Positions 44,973 through 53,982 of a DNA stretch of 64,000 nt are shown in pieces. The DNA comes from Roseateles sp. YR242 (GTDB lineage Bacteria > Pseudomonadota > Gammaproteobacteria > Burkholderiales > Burkholderiaceae_C): NCBI RefSeq assembly GCF_900109745.1, contig NZ_FOAV01000003.1, positions 434,001 through 498,000 on the forward strand. The letters are read 5' to 3'. The position numbers and the translations under genes were made by a program. The notes below the pieces were generated by a model that was given only the letters and a program-made list of their open reading frames with translations, made no database searches and was not told the origin of the DNA. How positions within the stretch are numbered: position 1 is the stretch's first letter; every line of letters begins with the position of its first letter.

Positions 44973-45201
44973 TGATCTGCTCCGCGGATCGCGCGACGGG
45001 CCTCAGCCTCTATGTCGCATTTGCCTCCCAGGCGCGACTGTAGCGCTTTTGAGATTGCAAGTGGAATCGTCTTGTCGCTTGTGGAAAGTCAATGGATGAA
45101 TATATCTGGCTAGCCATCGAGTGAAATCAGTCTGAAATGTCCCCGGTATGCTTGTTATTAAATCGAGAATCTCGCCCGAACAGCCGCGTAGGAAGTACTG
45201 C

Positions 45202-45684
45202 ATGAACGACGATTGCTCAGCCACCGCCGCCGGGCCACGAAACCAGGCAGTTGATGGATATGAACTGGCTACCCAAATTCTTGAAGTCAGGGCCGTACTG
45301 GTGTCGCAGCTGTTTCGAAGTAAACATCTGCCGATCAACGACTGCTGGACACCGGCGCTCGAACAGGACTGGGGCTTGTTTCAGCAGTCGGTCGCCCACG
45401 GGGACGCCCATCTCATCGCCAGCAGGGAATGGGCATTGCGGGCGGCAATATTCGAGTCTGTCGGCAACGGGTTGGTGCTGTCACTCCTGCTGCACGGGGA
45501 TGAACGATTGCGCAGGGGCTGTGGGGGAATACCCCCCACAACGAATGCCGCCGAACGGATGGCCACCATGCATCAGCTCGTCGCAGCCTTGAAGGCGGGC
45601 TCAGCGAAGGATGCGATGGCGGCAGCCATCACTCAGGTTGCACTGGATCAATGCGATTTGAAGTCGGTAGCGATTCAGCATTAG
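45202..45684 (+). CDS. FCD-like all-helical protein lacking a DNA-binding domain
   Basis: A 160-residue, mostly helical protein. The C-terminal MHQLVAALKAGSAKDAMAAAITQVALDQ resembles the end of FCD domains of GntR regulators, and the following gene is a GntR/FCD protein. No winged helix is present. It could be a remnant, a partner or an unrelated helical protein. The ATG at 45202 follows AGGAAG; an in-frame ATG at 45148 has none. Confidence 0.55.
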   Translation: MNDDCSATAAGPRNQAVDGYELATQILEVRAVLVSQLFRSKHLPINDCWTPALEQDWGLFQQSVAHGDAHLIASREWALRAAIFESVGNGLVLSLLLHGDERLRRGCGGIPPTTNAAERMATMHQLVAALKAGSAKDAMAAAITQVALDQCDLKSVAIQH

Positions 45685-45703
45685 CTAAATGTTGTTGGGT
45701 CGA

Positions 45704-45741
45704 AATCCATCGGCCTTGACGAACGACAAGGCCGATGGATT
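45704..45741. repeat. perfect inverted repeat, 15-bp arms, 8-nt loop
   Basis: Arms at 45704-45718 and 45727-45741 are perfect reverse complements, extendable by two pairs with a bulge. It starts 20 nt past the FCD-like stop. There is no T-run, so it is not a classical terminator. Confidence 0.85.
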
Positions 45742-45796
45742 CGATAGGGGCGGACCACCCAGGTTGCATGGGCGCTGTTTACAGTAGCCGCCCCGA

Positions 45797-46519
45797 GTGA
45801 ATATCGATCCCGCCATGGTTCATCCTCCTCCACCCATCAACACACCGACCTACCTGCGACTGAGGATCCAGATCCGTGACGACATCATGAACGGTCAATG
45901 GCCGCTCGCCAGCCATCTGACCCTGCGCGGCCTGGGCGCGCACTACCGTGTGAGCAACGTGCCGGTGCGTGAGGCCCTGCTGCAACTGCAGGGGGACGGT
46001 TTGGTGGACATGAAGATGAACCAGGGCGCGGTGGTGACGCCCGTGGACGAGTCCTGGTTGCGCGATTTCATTGCGATCCGGGATGCGTTGGATGACATGT
46101 TGACCCGCAATGCCTGCACGCGCCGGCGGGTGGAGCAACTGGCGTTGCTGCTGCGTCACCAGCGTGCCCTGGCGGCGGCCGTCGAAGACCGTGACTGGGA
46201 AGCGATGTTCGCCATGGAACGACGATTCACCGCCTGCCTGTACGACACCGGCGGCAATGCGCATGCGGCGTCGCTGCTCGAACCCCGCAATTGCCTGCTG
46301 GAAGCCTTCCGGCGATCGCGCCAATCAGTCCCGCCCGTGGACCCGGTGCGCTGGGCTGAACGATTGCATCACCTCTGCGATGCCCTCACACAGGGTGATG
46401 CCGACACGGCATGCGCATTGGTCGCGCAACACCTGGCGGCACTGCGCCATCACATGCTGCGACTGCTGAATGCGCCCGCACGTCTGGCGTCGGGGTTGCG
46501 TTCGCCGGCGGGCGTTTGA
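45797..46519 (+). CDS. GntR family transcriptional regulator (FadR/FCD-like)
   Basis: A 240-residue regulator. The winged helix is TYLRLRIQIRDDIMNGQWPLASHLTLRGLGAHYRVSNVPVREALLQLQGDGLV. The C-terminal helical domain resembles FCD (DFIAIRDALDDMLTRNA and a final LCDALTQGDADTACALVAQHLAALRHHM). An in-frame TAG just upstream limits the start to the GTG at 45797 or the ATG at 45815; neither has a good ribosome site. Target genes are not evident nearby. Confidence 0.85.
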   Translation: MNIDPAMVHPPPPINTPTYLRLRIQIRDDIMNGQWPLASHLTLRGLGAHYRVSNVPVREALLQLQGDGLVDMKMNQGAVVTPVDESWLRDFIAIRDALDDMLTRNACTRRRVEQLALLLRHQRALAAAVEDRDWEAMFAMERRFTACLYDTGGNAHAASLLEPRNCLLEAFRRSRQSVPPVDPVRWAERLHHLCDALTQGDADTACALVAQHLAALRHHMLRLLNAPARLASGLRSPAGV

Positions 46520-46527
46520 CCCTTGGA

Positions 46528-46722
46528 TCAGGCACCTGGCGTATCGGGATGCCGCTCGCGCCACGCTCTGAGGGCCTGGCGATAACGATCCATTTCCAGA
46601 TCGTGCAGATCGAAGATGCAGGGGTCGCAGCCATTGCCGCAGCAGGCCTCGAAATCGGGCTGCGGCGGCGCGGTGGGCATGGGATCGTCGTCAGGGACTT
46701 CCGGCGTTGTCATGGGCGTCAT
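46528..46722 (-). CDS. oxidoreductase-like domain small protein
   Basis: A 64-residue protein with the cysteine-rich motif FEACCGNGCDPCIFDLHDLEMDRY, followed by a helix (QALRAWRERH). This matches the short oxidoreductase-like domain (Pfam Oxidored-like) found alone in many proteobacteria and in eukaryotic OXLD1. The cysteines may bind a metal. It lies 21 nt past the rtcA stop, on the same strand. Confidence 0.85.
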   Translation of the reverse strand: MTPMTTPEVPDDDPMPTAPPQPDFEACCGNGCDPCIFDLHDLEMDRYRQALRAWRERHPDTPGA

Positions 46723-46743
46723 TGTGCCCGCGGGTCTGGGGCC

Positions 46744-47781
46744 TCACGGGTGTACGGTGACCTGCCAGCCTGCATCGGTGGATGCCGTGGTGGTGATGCG
46801 CACCGGCAGGAAACGCTGAATGGTGTCGAAGTTGGTCGTGGCATGGGGCGTCAACGCGGTGGCCGTGTAAGACGCTGCAAGGCCGCGTTGCCAGACCGCC
46901 AGAGCCAGTGGCAGCACCCATTGATCGGCCAGATGGGGGCCCAATGCACCGGGAAGCCGCAGATAGTCCCGCAGCTCCTGGACCAGGCGCGTCGCCACGG
47001 TTTCCGCACTGACGCCCTTCTCGCCAATCTGGGTGAAGACCTCGGTGACGCCTTCGTGGGTCAGAGTCGCCATGAGGGCATTACCGGGGCCTTCGTTCTG
47101 GCGCAGGGGCACGACCTGGCGTGGGTCGTAAATCCATCCCATGGCCTGCGCCAGCACCTCCAGTTCCCGATGGGCGACGTTGCGCGGCAGGCCCGGCGCC
47201 AGGCACTCGGCCTGACTCGAGAGACGCTCGCCCCGCGCCAGCAGGTCAAACGGCTGCAACTGGCCTCCCGCGGGTTCCAGGCTCACGTCCACCTCACCGC
47301 CGCCGGCCGGATAAAAGCCGGCGCGGCGCAGGGTCATGGACGATGCCGCACCCAGGCGGCGCAGCAAGGGCGCATAGCTGCGTTCGAGGAAGTGGAAGGG
47401 GGGCGCCATGGGATTGTGGGTGCCCCCGGACAGCGACAGGGACGATGGCCCGTCCGCCAGCATCAGGGCCGGCCACACGGTCTGCAGCACCAGCATGCAA
47501 CTGCCGGCGCTGCCCACCTGGAAGCGATAGCGGCCCGCGCGCACCGGCCCGGGCGTGAAGCGAAGCGTCTGGGAATGTAGTTCAGCCCCCGTCACTTCCG
47601 CCCCGCTGATGGCGGCGGCGGCCTTTACGCAAGTCAGGTGCTGTCGCATCAGGCCAGGCTTGGCCCGGCCGGCACGGATGCGTTGGAGTTCAAACGCCTG
47701 CCCGGTGCACATGGCCAGCGCCAGCGAGGTGCGCAGGATCTGGCCGCCACCCTCCCCGGCGGCTCCATCAATATCGATCAT
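46744..47781 (-). CDS. rtcA: RNA 3'-terminal phosphate cyclase RtcA
   Basis: A 345-residue cyclase that turns RNA 3'-phosphates into 2',3'-cyclic phosphates using ATP. Family segments are IDGAAGEGGGQILRTSLALA at the start, GSAGSCMLVLQTVWPAL and FYPAGGGEVDV. The adenylated histidine is His313 in LTPHATTNFD. The ATG at 47781 lies 17 nt past the rtcB stop, so rtcB and rtcA form one operon. Confidence 0.96.
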   Translation of the reverse strand: MIDIDGAAGEGGGQILRTSLALAMCTGQAFELQRIRAGRAKPGLMRQHLTCVKAAAAISGAEVTGAELHSQTLRFTPGPVRAGRYRFQVGSAGSCMLVLQTVWPALMLADGPSSLSLSGGTHNPMAPPFHFLERSYAPLLRRLGAASSMTLRRAGFYPAGGGEVDVSLEPAGGQLQPFDLLARGERLSSQAECLAPGLPRNVAHRELEVLAQAMGWIYDPRQVVPLRQNEGPGNALMATLTHEGVTEVFTQIGEKGVSAETVATRLVQELRDYLRLPGALGPHLADQWVLPLALAVWQRGLAASYTATALTPHATTNFDTIQRFLPVRITTTASTDAGWQVTVHP

Positions 47782-47798
47782 TTGGCTTGTTCTCTTTT

Positions 47799-49016
47799 TT
47801 AGCCCTTCACACACACCACCTGCTTGAGGGTGTGCACCACTTCCACCAGGTCGCTTTGCGCCGCCATCACCGCGTCAATGTCCTTGTAGGCCATCGGAAT
47901 CTCGTCGATCACCTCGGCATCCTTGCGGCATTCCACGCCAGCGGTGGCCTGGATCTGGTCGTCCACGGTGAACAGCTTCTTCGCCTTGGTACGGCTCATC
48001 ACACGGCCGGCGCCGTGGCTGCAGCTGTCAAAACTCTCCGGGTTGCCCAGGCCGCGAACGATGAAGCTGCGCGCTCCCATGCTCCCAGGGATGATCCCCA
48101 GCTGGCCACGCTTGGCGCTCACTGCGCCCTTGCGGGTCACGAACACGTCTTCACCGAAGTGGTGTTCCTTCTGCACATAGTTGTGGTGGCAGTTCACCGC
48201 CTCCACATGCGATTCGAAGGGCTTGGAGATGACCGTGCGCACGGTGGCGATCAGGTTGGCCATCATCACTTCGCGGTTGCGCAGCGCAAACTTCTGGGCC
48301 CACGACACCCCTCGCACGTAATCTCCGAAGTACTGGGCGCCTTCCTCGAAGTAGGCCAGATCCTTGTCTGGCAGATTGCGCTGGTTGCGCTCCGCATCCT
48401 TCTTGGCCAGTTCGATGAAGTGATTGCCGATGGCATTGCCCACGCCACGCGATCCGGAGTGCAGCATGAACCAGACAAAACCGGTCTCATCCAGGCAGAC
48501 CTCGATGAAGTGGTTGCCAGTGCCCAGTGTTCCCAGGTGCTTGCGGTTGTTGGTGTTCTTCAGGCGCGGATGCAGCTCGCATAGCGCGTCGAATTCATCC
48601 ACCAGCGTGGCCCAGATCTGGTCGACCGATTCGGGCGGATTTTCCCAGGCGCCCTGGTCGCGACCACGGTGACGCGGGGACGATCCGTGCGGCACGGCGC
48701 GCTCGATCGCGCTGCGTAGCGGCCCCAGGTTGTCCGGCAGGTCTTCCGCCCGCAGCGTGGTCTTGGCGGCCATCATTCCGCAGCCGATATCCACACCCAC
48801 GGCGGCCGGAATGATCGCCTTGATGGTGGGGATGACCGACCCGATGGTGGCGCCGATCCCCAGGTGCACGTCGGGCATGGCCGCGATGTGCTTGAAGACC
48901 ACCGGCAGACGGGCCGCATTGGTCAACTGCTGCTTCGCTTCGGGTTCCACGGGAACACCTTGGGTCCACATCTTCACGGGGACGCCACCCGGCACTTCTT
49001 CGATGTTGTAGTTCAT
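47799..49016 (-). CDS. rtcB: RNA-splicing/repair ligase RtcB
   Basis: A 405-residue GTP- and manganese-dependent ligase joining RNA 3'-phosphate or cyclic phosphate to 5'-OH ends. The metal cysteine is Cys79 in AVGVDIGCGMMA. TGNHFIEV and LHSGSRGVGN are metal-binding segments, and SCSHGAGR carries the guanylylated histidine. The ATG at 49016 has GAGGAA 5-10 bases upstream. Transcription is expected from the sigma-54 promoter at 49051-49065. Confidence 0.97.
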   Translation of the reverse strand: MNYNIEEVPGGVPVKMWTQGVPVEPEAKQQLTNAARLPVVFKHIAAMPDVHLGIGATIGSVIPTIKAIIPAAVGVDIGCGMMAAKTTLRAEDLPDNLGPLRSAIERAVPHGSSPRHRGRDQGAWENPPESVDQIWATLVDEFDALCELHPRLKNTNNRKHLGTLGTGNHFIEVCLDETGFVWFMLHSGSRGVGNAIGNHFIELAKKDAERNQRNLPDKDLAYFEEGAQYFGDYVRGVSWAQKFALRNREVMMANLIATVRTVISKPFESHVEAVNCHHNYVQKEHHFGEDVFVTRKGAVSAKRGQLGIIPGSMGARSFIVRGLGNPESFDSCSHGAGRVMSRTKAKKLFTVDDQIQATAGVECRKDAEVIDEIPMAYKDIDAVMAAQSDLVEVVHTLKQVVCVKG

Positions 49017-49050
49017 GCTTTTCCTCGTTTGATCTTGTACCTGTTCCAGC

Positions 49051-49065
49051 GCAAGGCCTGTGCCA
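49051..49065 (-). promoter_or_regulatory. sigma-54 promoter of rtcBA
   Basis: On the minus strand the sequence reads TGGCAC-AGGCC-TTGC, a perfect -24/-12 match. It lies 35-49 bases before the rtcB start codon. The divergent neighbour encodes RtcR, the expected activator. Confidence 0.9.
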
Positions 49066-49217
49066 GCAAATCGGCAGCGTGCGAGGAGAGCCGATAAGTT
49101 GTTGATTAAAAAGGATTGTCTTCGATTCTTGGCGCTGAACGGCCTCATCGATCGCAGAGGAATGGCCTAAAAAACTAGAATTGGAGCTAGCCAAGTTAGA
49201 TAAGTGAATCGTTGGAT

Positions 49218-50819
49218 ATGACCCGCAACGTTGTCATCGGATTTCTCGGCACCCAGCTCGATGGCGGCCTGAGCCCGGCCCGGTGGGAGAAATGGCGACC
49301 CACCGTGTCGCTGGTCCAGCATGACGACATGGTGGTGGACCGGGTCGAGCTGATCCATTCCAGCCAGCACACCGCTTTGGCCGAGCTGCTGGCCCGGGAC
49401 ATGGCCTCGGTATCTCCCGAGACCGAGGTGCGGCTGCACGTCATGGATGTGGCGAACCCGTGGGACTTCGGCGAGGTCTATGCTGCGCTGTATGACTGGG
49501 CTCGCGCCTACGCCTTTGATACTGGCGGGGAGCGCTACTGGGCCCACATCACCACCGGCACGCATGTGGGCCAGATCTGCATGTTCCTGATGGTGGAGTC
49601 CCGGTTCATCCCCGGCGTGCTGCTGCAGACCTCGCCGCCGCGCCGACAGCGCCAGGGCGACCCCGGCTCCTACACCTTGATCGACCTGGACCTGTCCCGG
49701 TATGACGCGCTGGCGCAGCGCTTCAACCAGGCGCACACGGAAGCGCAGGACTTTCTCAAGAGCGGCATCGCGACCCGCAATGCCAGCTTCAATGCCTTGA
49801 TCGACGAGATTGAGCGGGTGGCGGTGCGCTCCCGAGCGCCCATCTTGCTCACCGGGCCCACCGGGGCGGGCAAGTCCCATCTGGCACGCCGCATGTTCGA
49901 GCTGAAGCAGAGCCGGCACCAGGTCAGCGGTGCGTTTGTGGAGGTCAACTGCGCCACGCTGCGAGGCGACGGGGCCGCCTCCACCCTGTTCGGCCATCGC
50001 AAGGGGGCGTTTACCGGGGCGGTGGCCGACCGGCCCGGCCTGCTGCGCAATGCCGATGGCGGGGTGCTGTTCCTGGACGAGATCGGGGAACTGGGGCTCG
50101 ATGAACAGGCCATGCTGCTCAAGGCGGTGGAAGACAAGCGCTTCCGCCCGATGGGCGGGGACAAGGAGGTCAGCAGTGATTTCCAGCTGATCGCCGGCAC
50201 CCACCGGGATCTGCGGCAGGACGTGCAGGCGGGCCGTTTCCGGGAAGACCTGTTTGCGCGGATCAACCTGTGGTCCTACACCCTGCCGGGTCTGGCCCGG
50301 CGCCCGGAGGACATCGAGCCCACGCTGGACTATCTGCTGGCGCTGGCCGTCGCCGAAGGCGGGCGCTCGGTGCGCTTCCATGCCGAGGCGCGGCAGCGTT
50401 ACCTGCAGTTCGCCAAGTCCACCCAGGCGCCATGGAGCGGCAACTTCCGGGACCTGACGGCCAGTGTCACCCGGCTGGTCACCCTGGCCGAGGGCGGGCG
50501 TATCTCGCTGGCGCTGGTGGAGGCGGAGATCCAGCGCCTGCAATGGTTCTGGGCACGTGAACCCGTTGCGCAGGATGAGCAGGCGGTTGATCTCGACGCC
50601 CTGCTGCCGGACCCCCTGCGGGCCGGCCTGGACCTGTTCGACCGGCTCCAACTGGAGGCGGTGGTGCGCCTGTGCCGGCAGAGCAGCAGCCTCTCGGACG
50701 CCGGGCGGCGGCTCTTCGACCAGTCCCGCACCCAGCGCACCGTGGTCAACGATGCTGACCGCCTGCGCAAGTACCTGCTGAAGCACGGATTGAGCTGGGA
50801 CCGTGTGACAGGCCGGTGA
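49218..50819 (+). CDS. rtcR: RtcR: CARF-domain sigma-54-dependent activator of RNA repair genes
   Basis: A 533-residue activator. The N-terminal 180 residues are the CARF-like RtcR sensor (VIGFLGTQLDGG, SVSPETEVRLHVMDVANPWDFGEVYAALYD, HITTGTHVGQICMF), thought to bind RNA-derived ligands. The AAA+ domain has Walker A GPTGAGKS, the sigma-54 contact loop GAFTGA and Walker B GGVLFLDEIGEL. The HTH is at the C-terminus (SLSDAGRRLFDQSR). An ATG at 49218 is preferred over a TTG two codons earlier. It is divergent from rtcBA, 201 bp apart. Confidence 0.96.
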   Translation: MTRNVVIGFLGTQLDGGLSPARWEKWRPTVSLVQHDDMVVDRVELIHSSQHTALAELLARDMASVSPETEVRLHVMDVANPWDFGEVYAALYDWARAYAFDTGGERYWAHITTGTHVGQICMFLMVESRFIPGVLLQTSPPRRQRQGDPGSYTLIDLDLSRYDALAQRFNQAHTEAQDFLKSGIATRNASFNALIDEIERVAVRSRAPILLTGPTGAGKSHLARRMFELKQSRHQVSGAFVEVNCATLRGDGAASTLFGHRKGAFTGAVADRPGLLRNADGGVLFLDEIGELGLDEQAMLLKAVEDKRFRPMGGDKEVSSDFQLIAGTHRDLRQDVQAGRFREDLFARINLWSYTLPGLARRPEDIEPTLDYLLALAVAEGGRSVRFHAEARQRYLQFAKSTQAPWSGNFRDLTASVTRLVTLAEGGRISLALVEAEIQRLQWFWAREPVAQDEQAVDLDALLPDPLRAGLDLFDRLQLEAVVRLCRQSSSLSDAGRRLFDQSRTQRTVVNDADRLRKYLLKHGLSWDRVTGR

Positions 50820-51011
50820 CGTGCCCCTCGTTTCACGGGCTTGTGCCATCTTTTGGGGATTGCGACTTCTTGGCCTCGCGCGCATGGTGCACACTGCACC
50901 ACCGTGGGGCAAAAGTGACCAGAGTGTTCACCTTCGCCTCGACCAGACGAAACAAAACGGACAAACAGGCGCTGCGCCAATGCGGGGCACCTGTCTCTGA
51001 GAGGCGGCAGG

Positions 51012-52280
51012 ATGAAGATCGCATACCTAATCAATCACTATCCGAAGGTGAGCCACACCTTCATTCGCCGCGAGATCATTGCGTTGGAGCGGCAGGGTGT
51101 GGAGGTGTTGCGCGTGGCGGTGCGGGGCTGGGACGACGCCGCACCAGACCCGCAGGACCAGCAGGAAAAAAACCGCACCCACTACCTGCTGCGCCATGGC
51201 CTCATGCCCTTGCTGCAGTCCACGCTCGCCGAAGCCGTGGCCGCGCCCGTCCGGTTCTTCAAGGCGCTTGGCCTGGCGCTGCGGCTGGGTCATCGGGCCG
51301 ACCGGCCGATGCCGCTGCACCTGATCTATCTGGCGGAAGCCTGCATGGCCGTGCGCCTGCTGCGTGCGCAGGGCATCAGCCACGTCCACGCCCACTTCGG
51401 CACCAACTCCACGGAAGTGGCGCTGCTGATCGAGGCGCTGGGCGGCCCGGGCTACAGCTTCACCTGCCATGGCTCGGAGGAGTTCGACAAACCCGAGTCC
51501 CTGCACCTGGGCGAAAAGATCCGACGCGCCCGGTTTGTGGTGGCCATCACGTCCTTCTGCCGCAGCCAGGTCTACCGCTGGGTGGACCACACCCATTGGC
51601 CCAAGATTCAGGTGGTGCGCTGTGGCGTGGACCCGGCCTTCCACACCTTCAAGCCGGTGCCGGCCACCGGCAAGCGGCTGGTGGCGGTGGGCCGCCTGTG
51701 CGAGCAGAAGGGCCACCTGTTGCTGCTGGAAGCGGCGGCGCGCCTGGCCGCGGAGGGGGTGGACTTTGAACTGGTGCTGGCCGGCGATGGTGAATTGCGC
51801 GAGCCCATCGAGGCCCGCATTGCCGAGCTGAAGCTGGAGCGCAAGGTCCGCATCACCGGATGGATTGGCAGCGACCAGGTGCGCGAAGAGATGCTGGCAG
51901 CGCGTGCGCTGGTGGTGTCCAGCTTTGCCGAGGGGCTGCCCGTGGTGGCCATGGAGGCCATGGCGCTGCGCCGCCCCGTGATCAGCACGGCCATTGCCGG
52001 CATCCCGGAACTGGTGGTGCCGCAGGAAAACGGCTGGCTGGTGCCCGCGGGCGACCCCAAGGCACTGGCGCGGGCCATGGCCGCCTGCCTGGCCTGCGAC
52101 GACGCCACGCTGCAAGGCATGGGTGAGGCCGCCCGCGTGCGGGTGCTCGGCAGCCATGATGTGGATCTGGAAGCGAGTCGCCTCGCGGCGCTGTTCCGGG
52201 ATCAGTTGGGCGAGGAGCCCGCGATGTCGGACCTGCACGCGTCCGCCCATGGCGTGGTGGTGGGCGGCCACGGGGACTGA
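51012..52280 (+). CDS. GT4 family glycosyltransferase
   Basis: A 422-residue cytoplasmic glycosyltransferase. The opening MKIAYLINHYPKVSHTFIRREI, HVHAHFGTNSTEVALL and the C-terminal SSFAEGLPVVAMEAMALRRPVISTAIAGIPELV (donor-binding EX7E region) are typical of GT4 enzymes in exopolysaccharide pathways. GGCGGCAGG precedes the ATG. No other polysaccharide genes are adjacent, so the product is unknown. Stop codons of this and the next, convergent gene are 4 nt apart. Confidence 0.9.
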   Translation: MKIAYLINHYPKVSHTFIRREIIALERQGVEVLRVAVRGWDDAAPDPQDQQEKNRTHYLLRHGLMPLLQSTLAEAVAAPVRFFKALGLALRLGHRADRPMPLHLIYLAEACMAVRLLRAQGISHVHAHFGTNSTEVALLIEALGGPGYSFTCHGSEEFDKPESLHLGEKIRRARFVVAITSFCRSQVYRWVDHTHWPKIQVVRCGVDPAFHTFKPVPATGKRLVAVGRLCEQKGHLLLLEAAARLAAEGVDFELVLAGDGELREPIEARIAELKLERKVRITGWIGSDQVREEMLAARALVVSSFAEGLPVVAMEAMALRRPVISTAIAGIPELVVPQENGWLVPAGDPKALARAMAACLACDDATLQGMGEAARVRVLGSHDVDLEASRLAALFRDQLGEEPAMSDLHASAHGVVVGGHGD

Positions 52281-52284
52281 GCGG

Positions 52285-53223
52285 TCAGTCCAGCCGCTGT
52301 ACCTCGTCGCCTGGCGAGCCCGGCTCGCATTCGTCCCCCAGCGGTGTCCAGCCCCGGTGGACCACGATTCGTCGGTCCTTCAGGCACAGTTCCACCCGTT
52401 GCGCCGACGGGACCTGCTGGCGCATGAAACCCTGCAGTGAATCCGGCAGGCTGACGCGCATGCGCAGGGCATACAGATCATCCAGGGGATGGTCATCCAC
52501 ATGCAGCAGCGGCACCCACTGGCCGATGAACATCAGCCCATGGGAGCCGACCTGCACCTGCGCAGGCTCATAGGACTGGGTCTGCAGCCAGCGTTGCGCC
52601 TGGGCGCGCTCATAACGGCGGCTATCGGCGGCCTGGGCCCGCGCATCAGTGTCGTCCCAGGCCGCTGCCAGCATCTCGGCCACCCACTGGTTGCAGTTCT
52701 GGTAGCGCAAGCCATAGGCGTAGGCATTGGCGCTGTAATGCGCACCGAGCAGGTTCAGGGCCGTCGGCTTGTCCAGCGCCCGATCACGCAACTGCGTGTC
52801 CTTGAAGCCCGGCATCGTGACGATGGAGACGTAAGCGGTGCCAGTGGCCTGGCCCGCCAGCAGGAAGGCGGCCAGGCCCTGGTCAAACAGCCGCGGCCGC
52901 GATTCGTCGCAGACGTAATACAGCTGCCGCACCGCCCAGGCGCCTTCTGGGTTGTCCTTGAGCGCGAGGCCGGCGTGGGAATAACGGATACCGAAGCGAC
53001 GCAGGTCGGTGCCTGCGCGGGACACCAGCGCGGTGCTGCTGCCGGACCGGTCCAGTTCCCGCATGACCGTGGCGGTGAAGCGCAGGATCAGGTCCTGGTC
53101 GCCGGCGGAGACCGCCTGGTGGCGTTCACACAGGCCGAACGACTGGGCCTGGGCGAGCGGGGAGAGCCCCAGCCCCAGCCCCATGCCGAGCACCCACCCG
53201 ACGAACGCCAGATCAGATCGCAA
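52285..53223 (-). CDS. DUF2145 family protein
   Basis: A 312-residue exported protein with a signal peptide ending near LAQAQS. CERHQAVSAGDQDLILRF, RRFGIRYSHAGLALKDNPEGAWAVRQLYYVCDESRPRLFDQGLAAF and NQWVAEMLAAAWDD are hallmarks of DUF2145. The conserved Cys and His residues suggest a papain- or NlpC-like fold, which I infer only from the pattern. It overlaps the upstream gene by 11 bases. Confidence 0.88.
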   Translation of the reverse strand: MRSDLAFVGWVLGMGLGLGLSPLAQAQSFGLCERHQAVSAGDQDLILRFTATVMRELDRSGSSTALVSRAGTDLRRFGIRYSHAGLALKDNPEGAWAVRQLYYVCDESRPRLFDQGLAAFLLAGQATGTAYVSIVTMPGFKDTQLRDRALDKPTALNLLGAHYSANAYAYGLRYQNCNQWVAEMLAAAWDDTDARAQAADSRRYERAQAQRWLQTQSYEPAQVQVGSHGLMFIGQWVPLLHVDDHPLDDLYALRMRVSLPDSLQGFMRQQVPSAQRVELCLKDRRIVVHRGWTPLGDECEPGSPGDEVQRLD

Positions 53224-53683
53224 CGACCTTGCTGCTCAGCTGCTGGCGCCAGCCATCGTCCAGCACCAGGTAGAACGGTTTTTGTGACTGCTCATCCGAG
53301 AACTCCAGACCATAGGCACGTTCCTTGACCTGCACCAGCTGGCCCTTGGCCAGGGGTTGCTGGTCCAGCGTCTTGATGGGTACATACAGGTTGAAGGATT
53401 GCATCGCCTGCGGCGACACGCCGTCTTCCGCCTGCAGGGCGACCTGCATGATCCCGGCGCGGTCCTTGGCGGCGGCCACGTCCACCACCCGGTAACGGCC
53501 CTGGCCGACCTTGCGGTCGTCCTTCTTCGAACTGTTGCTCGAAGCGCCGAGGGAGTCGGACACGCTGCCCGACGACTCGGAGCCGGCGCTGGAGGCCGAG
53601 GAGACAAAGCTCTCCGCCTGCACGGCGAAAGCCGCCATGGCCAGCACGGCGGCAGCGGAGATGGGAAGGAGGCTCGGACGCAT
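53213..53683 (-). CDS. secreted hypothetical protein
   Basis: A 156-residue protein with a signal peptide (MRPSLLPISAAAVLAMAAFA, then VQA), a Ser-rich linker of about 30 residues and a compact domain (GRYRVVDVAAAKDRAGIMQVALQ to FYLVLDDGWRQQL). No family recognised. The stop overlaps the start of the DUF2145 gene, so the pair is probably translated together and may function together. Confidence 0.75.
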   Translation of the reverse strand: MRPSLLPISAAAVLAMAAFAVQAESFVSSASSAGSESSGSVSDSLGASSNSSKKDDRKVGQGRYRVVDVAAAKDRAGIMQVALQAEDGVSPQAMQSFNLYVPIKTLDQQPLAKGQLVQVKERAYGLEFSDEQSQKPFYLVLDDGWRQQLSSKVVAI

Positions 53684-53801
53684 GGGGAGGAGGGCGCAGT
53701 TGCTGACCGGGCTGATTACAACAGATGCCGGTGTACGGCAGGTTGACGCCGTGTTGCAGGTGTGACCAGTTTTCTCGCCGGCTGGCGCGGCGCAGTGCAG
53801 C

Positions 53802-53852
53802 GCCCTGATGCAGGCCCTGATGCAGCCCCTGATGCAGCGGTTCCCTGATGCA
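53802..53852. repeat. 12-bp tandem repeat (GCCCTGATGCAG)
   Basis: Three contiguous units at 53802-53813, 53814-53825 and 53826-53837, differing by one base, and a detached CCCTGATGCA at 53843-53852. Confidence 0.85.
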
Positions 53853-53982
53853 CCGGCTCGGGGCTGCTGCGCCCCGCGAGCGGGAATCTGTTCCTATCAC
53901 CGCACACGCCCATCGTCGCCGGGCGCCAGCGTCATTTGATTGCGGGTCGACCCCAGTACCGCCCATGGCCCGCTGCCATAAA

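Noticed and set aside
49167-50912. 581-codon minus-strand frame
   Set aside because: Antisense to rtcR, which is unmistakable from its CARF and AAA+ motifs.
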